DNA of 14,717 nucleotides, taken from assembly GCA_025935735.1 (NCBI GenBank), contig JAICUS010000082.1:1-14717 (forward strand). The letters are read 5' to 3'. Position 1 is the first letter of the stretch; the number at the start of each line of letters is the position of its first letter. The stretch comes from Solirubrobacteraceae bacterium (GTDB taxonomy: Bacteria > Actinomycetota > Thermoleophilia > Solirubrobacterales > Solirubrobacteraceae). Shown piece after piece: positions 6,710-12,504 of this stretch. The position numbers and the translations under genes are program-made. The notes under the pieces are model-generated. The model had not been told where the DNA came from and made no database searches. It saw only the letters and a program-made list of their open reading frames with translations.

Positions 6710-8374
6710 ATGTCCGTGCCGTTCAGGGGCCCGCGCTACCGTGGCCTCGTCTTCACCTGCAGCCTGCTGCTCGCCGTGATCCTGCACTGCGGTCCCGCGA
6801 TCGCTGACGTGGGGACCGTGCGGCTGGCGCGGGGCGCGGAGTCGAGCTTCGACGCCTACACGCAGAGCCCCTCGCCGGCGACGCAGGACTTCATCCGCTC
6901 GAAGTTCTGGCGCATGCGCACCTACTCGCCGTACTTCGACACGCGGCTGTCCTGGGACTCGAACGCCTGGGCCTACCAGGACTCCTACGCGATCTATCCG
7001 GGCTCGGCCGAGGCGACGCAGCACCCCGACTGGATCCTGCGCGACGCCAACGGCAACAAGCTGTGGATCCAGTTCGCCTGCAGCGGCGGCGCGTGCACGC
7101 AGTACGCCGCCGACATCGGCAACGCGGCGTTCCGCAGCTGGTGGATCGCGGCCGCCAAGGCGAAGATCGCCGCCGGCTACCGCGGGCTGTTCATCGACGA
7201 CGTGAACATGGCGCAGCGGATCTCCAACGGCAACGGCACCTACACGCTGCCGATCGACCCGCGCACCGGGCAGCCGATGGACGAGACGGCCTGGCAGCAC
7301 TACATGGCCGACTTCATGGCGCAGGTGCGCGCGGCGCTGCCGGGCGTCGAGCTCGTGGAGAACTCGATCTGGACGGTGGGCGACGGCTCCGCCGACCTGC
7401 GCAAGCAGCTCGACAGCGCCGACTACGTCGAGGTGGAGCGCGGCTTCAACGACGCCGGCATCGTCGGCGGCTCCAGCAAGTTCGGCTGGGAGACGCTGAT
7501 GAGCTTCATCGACCACCGCCACGCCGCGGGGCACCACGTCGTGCTCGACGGCTACGCGGACACCGACGCCGGGCGGCTCTACGGCCTGGCCACGTACTTC
7601 CTGGTCAACGACGGCGGCGACGCGCTGGCCAACGACGCGCAGACGCTGCCGGACAGCTTCTGGAACGGGTACGACGTCGACCTCGGCGCCTCGGTGGGCA
7701 ACCGCTACCAGAGCGTCGGCGTGTGGCGGCGGGACTTCTCCGGCGGCCTCGTGCTGGCCAACGAGCCGGGCGCGCCGACCCGCACGGTCACCGTCGGCCC
7801 GGGCTACCACGACCTCGACGGCGTCGCCCGCACCTCGGTGACGCTGGGCGCGGCCTCCGGCGCGGTGCTCGTGCGCGACGGCGTCAAGCCCGCCGACCCG
7901 CCGCAGGCGCCGACGCAGACGACCGTCTCCACGACGCCGACCCCGACGCCCACGCCGAGCCCGACGCCCACGCCGAGCCCGACGCCCGCGCCGAGCCCGA
8001 CGCCCGCGCCGACCGTCACCCCCGTGCCGGAGACGGTCCCGGTGAGCGCGCCCGTGCCGGCGAAGCCGTCCTCCTCGCACCGCCGCGCGAAGACCCGCGC
8101 CCGCGCCGCCTCGGTGGTCCGCAAAGGCCGGGTGAGCGTCCACGGGCGCGTGCGCGGCGCCACCTCGGGCAAGGTCAAGCTGACCGTGCAGAAGCGCCGC
8201 GGCCGCCACTGGAAGACGGCCCGCCGCGCCTCGACCCGCGTGAGCGCGGGCGGCGTGTACCGCCGCACGCTGAGCCGGCTGCACCACGGCACCTACCGCG
8301 TGCGCGCGAGCTATCTGGGCAGCGACACGGCCCGCCCGTCGCGCTCGCACTTCCACCGGTTCGCGGTGCGGTAG
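6710..8374 (+). CDS. Secreted putative glycoside hydrolase with PT-rich linker and basic Ig-like C-terminal domain
   Basis: A 554-residue exported protein. Residues 1-32 are a signal peptide: Arg-rich start, hydrophobic core LVFTCSLLLAVIL, and an A-I-A site before D33. Residues ~33-395 look like a TIM-barrel hypothetical glycosyl hydrolase; AGYRGLFIDDVNMAQRI (acidic pair near 163-164), PGVELVENSIWTVGDG and SADYVEVERGFNDAG carry the likely acidic residues at strand ends. I would place it in a GHL15-like family, but this is recall, not a search. A (PTPTPS)-type linker spans ~410-445, then a basic stretch SSSHRRAKTRARAA and a C-terminal Ig-like unit (RVSVHGRVRGATSGKVKLTV to the end). It is preceded by the c-di-GMP riboswitch and its Shine-Dalgarno. 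In this locus the substrate could be the exported polysaccharide. Confidence 0.85.
   Translation: MSVPFRGPRYRGLVFTCSLLLAVILHCGPAIADVGTVRLARGAESSFDAYTQSPSPATQDFIRSKFWRMRTYSPYFDTRLSWDSNAWAYQDSYAIYPGSAEATQHPDWILRDANGNKLWIQFACSGGACTQYAADIGNAAFRSWWIAAAKAKIAAGYRGLFIDDVNMAQRISNGNGTYTLPIDPRTGQPMDETAWQHYMADFMAQVRAALPGVELVENSIWTVGDGSADLRKQLDSADYVEVERGFNDAGIVGGSSKFGWETLMSFIDHRHAAGHHVVLDGYADTDAGRLYGLATYFLVNDGGDALANDAQTLPDSFWNGYDVDLGASVGNRYQSVGVWRRDFSGGLVLANEPGAPTRTVTVGPGYHDLDGVARTSVTLGAASGAVLVRDGVKPADPPQAPTQTTVSTTPTPTPTPSPTPTPSPTPAPSPTPAPTVTPVPETVPVSAPVPAKPSSSHRRAKTRARAASVVRKGRVSVHGRVRGATSGKVKLTVQKRRGRHWKTARRASTRVSAGGVYRRTLSRLHHGTYRVRASYLGSDTARPSRSHFHRFAVR
7943..8014 (+). repeat. Four 18-bp tandem repeats encoding the PT-rich linker
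   Basis: Units start at 7943, 7961, 7979 and 7997. Units 1 and 2 are identical; units 3 and 4 differ from them only by an A-to-G change at position 10, plus G-to-C at position 17 in unit 4. They encode PTPTPS, PTPTPS, PTPAPS and PTPAPT, a flexible interdomain linker in the secreted hydrolase. Copy number could vary between strains. Confidence 0.9.
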
Positions 8375-8385
8375 GGCTCTGTGTT

Positions 8386-8407
8386 GCGCCCTGCCCCGGC
8401 AGGGCGC
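8386..8407 (+). terminator. Perfect 10-bp hairpin after the hydrolase gene (probable terminator)
   Basis: GCGCCCTGCC (8386-8395) is exactly complementary to 8398-8407, leaving a 2-nt centre, so the effective loop is four bases once the top pair opens. It begins 11 bp after the hydrolase stop (TAG 8372-8374). There is no T-run, as is common for actinobacterial terminators. It also precedes the promoter-like element for the acyltransferase gene. Confidence 0.6.
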
Positions 8408-8432
8408 GCCGAAGAATGGTGGGCGGCGCGCC

Positions 8433-8438
8433 TAGAAT
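8433..8438 (+). promoter_or_regulatory. -10 element for a near-leaderless start at 8446
   Basis: TAGAAT matches the sigma-70-type -10 at five of six bases. Seven nt separate it from GTG 8446, putting the start site at the GTG or one base before it. No Shine-Dalgarno precedes this GTG. This suggests the acyltransferase has its own promoter despite lying downstream of the hydrolase on the same strand. Confidence 0.5.
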
Positions 8439-8445
8439 CGCCGCC

Positions 8446-9009
8446 GTGTCGGGCGCGTGGGCGGCGCTGAAGGCGGACTTCCGGGCGAACGCTCCCGGGC
8501 TGGCGGCGCGGCCCGGGCCGCTCGGGCTCGCCCGGGCGCTGGCGCGGCACGTGCCCACCGTGCGGTTCTTGGCGGTCCTGCTGCTGCGGCTCGCGCAGGG
8601 CGCCGGGGCGCGGGTGGGGCTGGCCGGCTCGCTCCTCAAGCAGGCCAACCACGTGCTGACCGGCTGCGACGCGGCCTACCAGGCCGAGATCGGGCCCGGC
8701 CTGGTGCTGTATCACCCGACCGGGGTGGTGATCGGGCCCGGCTGCCGGGTCGGTGCGCGGGCGACGATCATGCAGGGCGTGACGCTCGGCTCCGACGAGG
8801 TGATCGTGGGCAGGGAGGGCAGCGGCTCGCCGGCGGTGGGCGACGACGCGTTCCTCGGCCCCGGCGCCGTCGTGATCGGCCCCGTCGTGCTGGGCGACCG
8901 CGTGCGGGTGGGCGCGAACTCGGTCGTGCTGGAGTCGTTCGGCAGCGACGTCGTGATCGCCGGGGCGCCCGCCCGCGTCGTCGGACAGCGCCGGTGGTCG
9001 TCGCCGTGA
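8446..9009 (+). CDS. Serine-acetyltransferase-like hexapeptide-repeat acyltransferase
   Basis: A 187-residue enzyme with a helical N-terminus (~1-70) and a left-handed beta-helix. Hexapeptide turns are visible in AEIGPGLVLYHPTGVVIG, PGCRVGARATIMQGVTLG, DDAFLGPGAVVIGPVVLG and DRVRVGANSVVL, and it ends IAGAPARVVG. YHPTGVVIG, with His90, matches the catalytic region of serine acetyltransferases (CysE). In a polysaccharide locus such a protein may instead O- or N-acetylate a sugar; annotation pipelines often call these serine acetyltransferase. The start at GTG 8446 keeps the usual length and follows the -10 at the spacing expected for a leaderless mRNA. An in-frame reading extends far upstream, but there it is only a shadow of the hydrolase gene. 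Confidence 0.85.
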   Translation: MSGAWAALKADFRANAPGLAARPGPLGLARALARHVPTVRFLAVLLLRLAQGAGARVGLAGSLLKQANHVLTGCDAAYQAEIGPGLVLYHPTGVVIGPGCRVGARATIMQGVTLGSDEVIVGREGSGSPAVGDDAFLGPGAVVIGPVVLGDRVRVGANSVVLESFGSDVVIAGAPARVVGQRRWSSP

Positions 9010-9035
9010 ATACGGTGGGTCGCTCGCGGCCGCAA

Positions 9036-9116
9036 CCGTCGTGCCTGCCGGTGCACGGTGGGCGCGAGCATGCTGGGGGCACGTGTGGGCCCGCCGGGTG
9101 CCGGCAGGCGCGGTGG
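9036..9116 (+). other. 81-nt imperfect hairpin, candidate structured RNA or leader
   Basis: This fills the centre of the 151-bp gap between the acyltransferase and the next glycosyltransferase. Positions 9036-9063 pair with 9089-9116: 28 opposed positions with 21 Watson-Crick pairs, 6 G-U pairs and one A-G mismatch (9055/9097). After a small internal loop, 9068-9072 pair with 9082-9086 (3 Watson-Crick, 2 G-U), capped by the loop 9073-9081. All eight non-Watson-Crick pairs are G-U in plus-strand RNA and would be A-C on the other strand, so the signal is directional. A perfect 9-bp core lies at 9043-9051 with 9101-9109. There is no T-run. A smaller hairpin follows (9130-9134 with 9142-9146). 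It could be a leader, an attenuator, a terminator or a small RNA; I do not recognise the family. Confidence 0.6.
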
Positions 9117-9160
9117 GGGCGCGCGAGAACCCGCCGTATTCGCGGGGGCGGCCACTAACC

Positions 9161-10228
9161 GTGGCGAGGATCGCGCTCGTGTGCGAGCCCCCGGACGGGG
9201 GTGTGGCCGAGCACGTGGCCCAGCTCGCGCTCGGCCTGCGCGCCCACGGCCACGAGCCGCTCGTGCTCGCGCCGGCGGCGTTCCGGCCCGCCGGCCGGCT
9301 GCTCGCGGCCGGCTGCGCGCTGGAGCCGCTGGCCGCGCCGCGCGACTACGCCCATCCGCACCGGGACGCGCAGGCGCTGGCCCGGCTCGTCCGGGCGGCG
9401 CGCCGGGTGGACCTCGTCCACGGCCACTCGGCCAAGGCCGGCGTGCTCGCCCGGCTCGCCGCCGGGGTCGCGAGGAGGCCGTGCGTGTACACGCCGCACT
9501 GCTTCCCGTTCGTCGGCGACGTGTCCGCCGCCCGCCGGCGCTTCGCGCTGGCCTCCGAGCGCGCGCTGGCGCCGCTCACCGCGGCGCTCGTCTGCGTCTC
9601 CGACGACGAGCGCGACGTCGCGCTGGCCGCCGGGCTGCGGCCGGCGGCCGTGATCCACAACGGCTGCCCGCCGTGCGAGGGCGGCGACATCGACGCGCTG
9701 GGGCCCGGGCCGGTCGTGGGCGCGGTGACCGTGCTGCGCCGGCAGAAGCGCGTCGACGTCCTGCTCGCCGCCGCGCCCGCGATCCTGGCCGCCGTGCCGG
9801 AGGCCACCATCGCGGTGATCGGCGACGGCCCGGAGCTCGAAGCCCTGCGCGCGGCCGCCGACCCCCGCGTCGTGTTCGCGCCGTTCCACCCGCCCGCCGC
9901 CCGCCACCTGCGGGCGCTCGACGTCTACGCGCTGCCCTCGGCCTGGGAGGCGTTCCCGATCGGCGTGCTGGAGGCGCTGGCCTGCGGCGTGCCGCAGGTG
10001 GCCACGGACGTCGGCGGCACGCGCGAGGCCGTCACGCCGGACACGGGAATCCTCGTCCCCCCGAGCGACCCGCGGGCGCTGGCGGACGCGGTCATCGCCC
10101 TGCTGCGCGACCCGGGCCGGCGCGAGCGGATGGCCGCCGCCTCCCGCGCCCGCCACGCCACCCACTTCACAGTGGAGCGCATGGTGGCCGAGACCGCGGC
10201 GGTCTACGACGCGGTGCTCGCCGGCTGA
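9161..10228 (+). CDS. GT4-family glycosyltransferase
   Basis: A 355-residue GT-B enzyme. The N-terminal domain starts VARIALVCEPPDGGVAEHVA, with the Gly-rich GGVAEHV loop of GT4 proteins, and continues to VDLVHGHSAKAGVLARLAAG and CVYTPHCFPFVGD. The donor domain has AVTVLRRQKRVDVLLAAA, IAVIGDGPELEAL and LPSAWEAFPIGVLEALACG, giving a full E-x7-E motif (E263 and E271), then GGTREAVTPDTGILVPPSD. It would add a sugar to the growing repeat unit. GTG 9161 is chosen because the family motif begins three codons later; frames open further upstream run into the hairpin at 9036-9116. A G-rich stretch (9143-9150) is a weak ribosome site. The 3' end overlaps the convergent phosphatase gene by 25 bp. Confidence 0.9.
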   Translation: MARIALVCEPPDGGVAEHVAQLALGLRAHGHEPLVLAPAAFRPAGRLLAAGCALEPLAAPRDYAHPHRDAQALARLVRAARRVDLVHGHSAKAGVLARLAAGVARRPCVYTPHCFPFVGDVSAARRRFALASERALAPLTAALVCVSDDERDVALAAGLRPAAVIHNGCPPCEGGDIDALGPGPVVGAVTVLRRQKRVDVLLAAAPAILAAVPEATIAVIGDGPELEALRAAADPRVVFAPFHPPAARHLRALDVYALPSAWEAFPIGVLEALACGVPQVATDVGGTREAVTPDTGILVPPSDPRALADAVIALLRDPGRRERMAAASRARHATHFTVERMVAETAAVYDAVLAG

Positions 10229-10941
10229 GCCGGCAGCGGCGCGTCGGCGAGCAGCGCCGCCGGCACGTCCTCGAGCAGCCAGGCGGCGCGGCCGGCCACC
10301 GCGGGCACGGCCGCGGCCGCCGCCGCCAGCCCTTCGCGCAGCCCGGGCGGGCGCAGCTCGGCGTGGTGGGCGTCGGAGTCGACGCTGTGGGCCAGGCCGT
10401 CGCGCAGCAGCTCGAGCCCGAAGAAGCGGGCCGCCGCCCCGAACCCGCCGGCCAGCGAGGCCGCGGTGACCGAGCACAGCGCTCCCCGCTCGACCAGCGC
10501 GCGCAGCCGGCCCGGGTCGTCGCGGAACGCCGGCGCGCGCTCCGGGTGCGCGAGCAGCACGCGGTAGCCGCGCTCCCACAGCATCTCCACGCAGCGCTCG
10601 AACTGGGGGCCGACCACGGGCTCCAGCGGCGTCTCGAGCAGCAGGCAGGACGAGGCGCCCAGGCAGAGCCGGCGCAGCGTCTCGCCGGGCAGCGCCAGCG
10701 CCATCTCGAAGGTCACCTCGGCGCCGCCGAGCAGCTCGACCGGCGCGCCGGCCGCCCGCAGCTCGCCCACGCCCTCCTCGATCGCCTCCGGCGCGGTCGG
10801 GAAGCGCCGCGAGCAGTGCGGCGTGGCCACCACCGTGCGCGTGCCGGCGGCCGCCGCCGCCCGCAGCAGCGCGAGCGCCTCGGCCTGCGTGCCCGGCCCG
10901 TCGTCGACGGCCGGGAGCGCATGGCAGTGGAGGTCGATCAG
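10204..10941 (-). CDS. CpsB/CapC-type PHP protein tyrosine phosphatase
   Basis: A 245-residue metal-dependent phosphatase of the PHP family, which in capsule systems dephosphorylates the Wzz-linked kinase. Metal-site motifs are all present: DLHCHALPAVDDGP at the start, VVATPHCS, LLGGAEVTF, VLLAHPERAP and HSVDSDAHH. CpsB proteins start M-I-D-x-H-C-H; here the codon at exactly that place is CTG (10941-10939), overlapping the TGA of the upstream sugar transferase as CTGA. No ATG, GTG or TTG is in frame nearby; the next is GTG 11085, which would add 48 residues that merely shadow the upstream gene. I therefore call a CTG start with translational coupling. Its partner kinase is encoded about 3.7 kb away on a separate transcript. 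Confidence 0.88.
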   Translation of the reverse strand: MIDLHCHALPAVDDGPGTQAEALALLRAAAAAGTRTVVATPHCSRRFPTAPEAIEEGVGELRAAGAPVELLGGAEVTFEMALALPGETLRRLCLGASSCLLLETPLEPVVGPQFERCVEMLWERGYRVLLAHPERAPAFRDDPGRLRALVERGALCSVTAASLAGGFGAAARFFGLELLRDGLAHSVDSDAHHAELRPPGLREGLAAAAAAVPAVAGRAAWLLEDVPAALLADAPLPAQPASTAS

Positions 10942-12389
10942 TACGCGCCCCGGCCGGAGATCACGGCCGGCAGCGTAGCCAGGAGGATCTCCAGGTCGCG
11001 GGCCAGCGACCAGCCGGCGACGTACTGGTAGTCGAACTTGATCATGTCCTCGAACGGGATGTGCGAGCGGCCCGACACCTGCCACGGTCCCGTCAGCCCG
11101 GGGCGCAGGTCGGCGCGGCGGGCCTGCCAGCCCTCGTTGAGCGCCTCGTGCTCGGCCACCACCAGCGGCCGCGGCCCGACCAGGCTCATGTCGCCCTTCA
11201 ACACGTTGATCAGCTGCGGCGCCTCATCCAGCGAGAAGCGGCGGATGAACCGGCCGACCCGGGTGATGCGGCTGTCGTCGGCGGTCTTGACGATCGCCCC
11301 GTCGTCGCGCACGAGCACGGTCGCGTCGACCTTCATGGAGCGGAACTTGTACAGCTTGAAGAACGTCCCGTTGCGGCCGGAGCGCCGCTGGCTGAAGAAC
11401 ACCGGCCCCTTGGAGTCCAGCTTGATCGCCACCGCGATCGCGGCCAGCAGCGGCGAGAGCACGAGCAGCGCCAGGGCCGCCCCGGCGACGTCCAGGGAGC
11501 GCTTCGCGAAGCGCGACAGCGGCGAGAACTGCGGCTGGCGGATCTCCATCAGCGGCAGGCCGCCGATCTGCTCCATCGAGCGCGCGCCCTCCAGGAACTC
11601 GAACAGCCGCGGGACGATGTCCACGGTCACGCGGGCATCGCGGCACACCCGGATGGCGTGCAGCAGCTCCTCGTGGCTGGCCCGCGTGAAGGCGATCATC
11701 ACGCGGTCGACGCGGCCGAACTCGATCAGGTCGCCCAGCGCGTCCAGCGTGCCGAGGCGGGGGATCCCGAGCTCGCCCGGCCGGTGCACGTCGTCGTCGA
11801 TGAAGCCGACGGGGTCCAGGCCGATCTCGCGATGGCGCTTGAGGCGGGCCACGAGGTTCTGGGCGACGTCGCCCGAGCCGAGGATGAGCGTGCGCTGGCG
11901 CAGGCCGGGCGAGCGGTGCAGGCCGATCCGCGCGGCCGCGCGGCCGACGCCCGCGGCCCCGCCGGCCACGGCGGCCATGGCGAGCGCGCCGAGCACCGGC
12001 CGTGGGCTGTCCAGCAGCGTGAGCACGCCGAACACCGGCCAGGAGATCAGCAGTGCGGTGACGGCGAGCCGCGGCGCGTCGCCGATGCCGCTGGCCCAGG
12101 CGCGCAGGTCGTCGAGCGCGTAGAGGCCGCAGACGTAGGCCACGATCGGCCAGCCGAGGCCGATGGCCAGCGCGACGACCGGCAGCTTGTCGATCCCGAG
12201 GCCGGCGATGAGGGAGACCAGCGCGCCGGTGGCCGAACCGGAGAGAATGTCGGCGCTGAACAGCTGGCGGCGCAGCTGGGCGTGACGCCGGCCCCTGTCG
12301 TAGGAGGGGGGAACGAATGTCTCAGTCAGGACATCCGTGGAGACGCTCAGACTTGCCCCTGGATCGGCCGATGTCGCGTTCGTGCTCAA
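10938..12389 (-). CDS. Polyprenyl-phosphate sugar-1-phosphate transferase (initiating transferase, WcaJ/WbaP type)
   Basis: A 483-residue membrane enzyme that loads the first sugar phosphate onto undecaprenyl phosphate and so starts each repeat unit. After a polar N-terminus come about four helices (~45-140), a Rossmann-like domain (RTLILGSGDVAQNLV, near 160-270), and the catalytic bacterial sugar transferase domain from ~293: KRSLDVAGAALALLVLSPLL, GPVFFSQRRSGRNGTFFKLY, KFRSMKVDA, SLDEAPQLINVLKGDMSLVG, PRPLVVAEHE and RPGLTGPWQVSGRS. The start is TTG 12389, with AGGGA about 10 nt upstream and a strong promoter at 12413-12439. It is the first gene of a two-gene unit with the phosphatase (4-bp overlap). 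Glucose or galactose is the likely first sugar, but this is not readable here. Confidence 0.93.
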   Translation of the reverse strand: MSTNATSADPGASLSVSTDVLTETFVPPSYDRGRRHAQLRRQLFSADILSGSATGALVSLIAGLGIDKLPVVALAIGLGWPIVAYVCGLYALDDLRAWASGIGDAPRLAVTALLISWPVFGVLTLLDSPRPVLGALAMAAVAGGAAGVGRAAARIGLHRSPGLRQRTLILGSGDVAQNLVARLKRHREIGLDPVGFIDDDVHRPGELGIPRLGTLDALGDLIEFGRVDRVMIAFTRASHEELLHAIRVCRDARVTVDIVPRLFEFLEGARSMEQIGGLPLMEIRQPQFSPLSRFAKRSLDVAGAALALLVLSPLLAAIAVAIKLDSKGPVFFSQRRSGRNGTFFKLYKFRSMKVDATVLVRDDGAIVKTADDSRITRVGRFIRRFSLDEAPQLINVLKGDMSLVGPRPLVVAEHEALNEGWQARRADLRPGLTGPWQVSGRSHIPFEDMIKFDYQYVAGWSLARDLEILLATLPAVISGRGAY

Positions 12390-12412
12390 TTCCGCATCCC
12401 TGCCGGGGACCG

Positions 12413-12439
12413 ATTATCCCCCGTTTTCCTGACTGTCAA
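12413..12439 (-). promoter_or_regulatory. Sigma-70-type promoter of the sugar transferase-phosphatase unit
   Basis: On the minus strand a perfect TTGACA (12439-12434) is followed after 15 bp by GATAAT (12418-12413), five of six -10 matches. The spacer is 2 bp short of the optimum. The predicted start near 12406 leaves a leader of about 16 nt before TTG 12389. The -35 box sits inside the palindrome TGACTGTCA (12430-12438), a possible operator. This is the strongest promoter-like sequence in the window. Confidence 0.65.
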
Positions 12440-12446
12440 TCCCGCC

Positions 12447-12500
12447 ACTCCGGTGCTTCCATACTCCGGTTTTCTATTGATCGGTGGGCGGGCGTCCGGT
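12447..12500 (+). repeat. Direct repeats ACTCCGGT in the divergent intergenic region
   Basis: ACTCCGGT occurs at 12447-12454 and 12463-12470, start to start 16 bp, and the core TCCGGT recurs at 12495-12500. They lie between the sugar transferase promoter and the start of the second Wzy/WaaL-type gene. CATACT at 12460-12465 is a weak -10 candidate for the plus-strand gene. The repeats could be regulator sites or chance; no family is assigned. Confidence 0.4.
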
Positions 12501-12504
12501 CAGA

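Noticed and set aside
7943..8014. CRISPR-like array
   Set aside because: The 18-bp units are directly adjacent without spacers and encode a PT-rich protein linker in frame.
3620..8356. A 1578-codon minus-strand open frame covering several genes
   Set aside because: It lies antisense to, or out of frame with, five well-supported genes, is made of Arg/Ala/Gly/His-rich sequence with no domain, and reflects the scarcity of stop codons at this G+C content.
7063..8445. Upstream extension of the acyltransferase frame through the hydrolase gene
   Set aside because: The sequence before 8446 is a shifted-frame shadow of the hydrolase; the family N-terminus and the -10 element both point to GTG 8446.
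9041..9160. Upstream extension of the second GT4 gene
   Set aside because: It would read through the long hairpin and adds residues not expected before the VARIALVCEP start of the domain.
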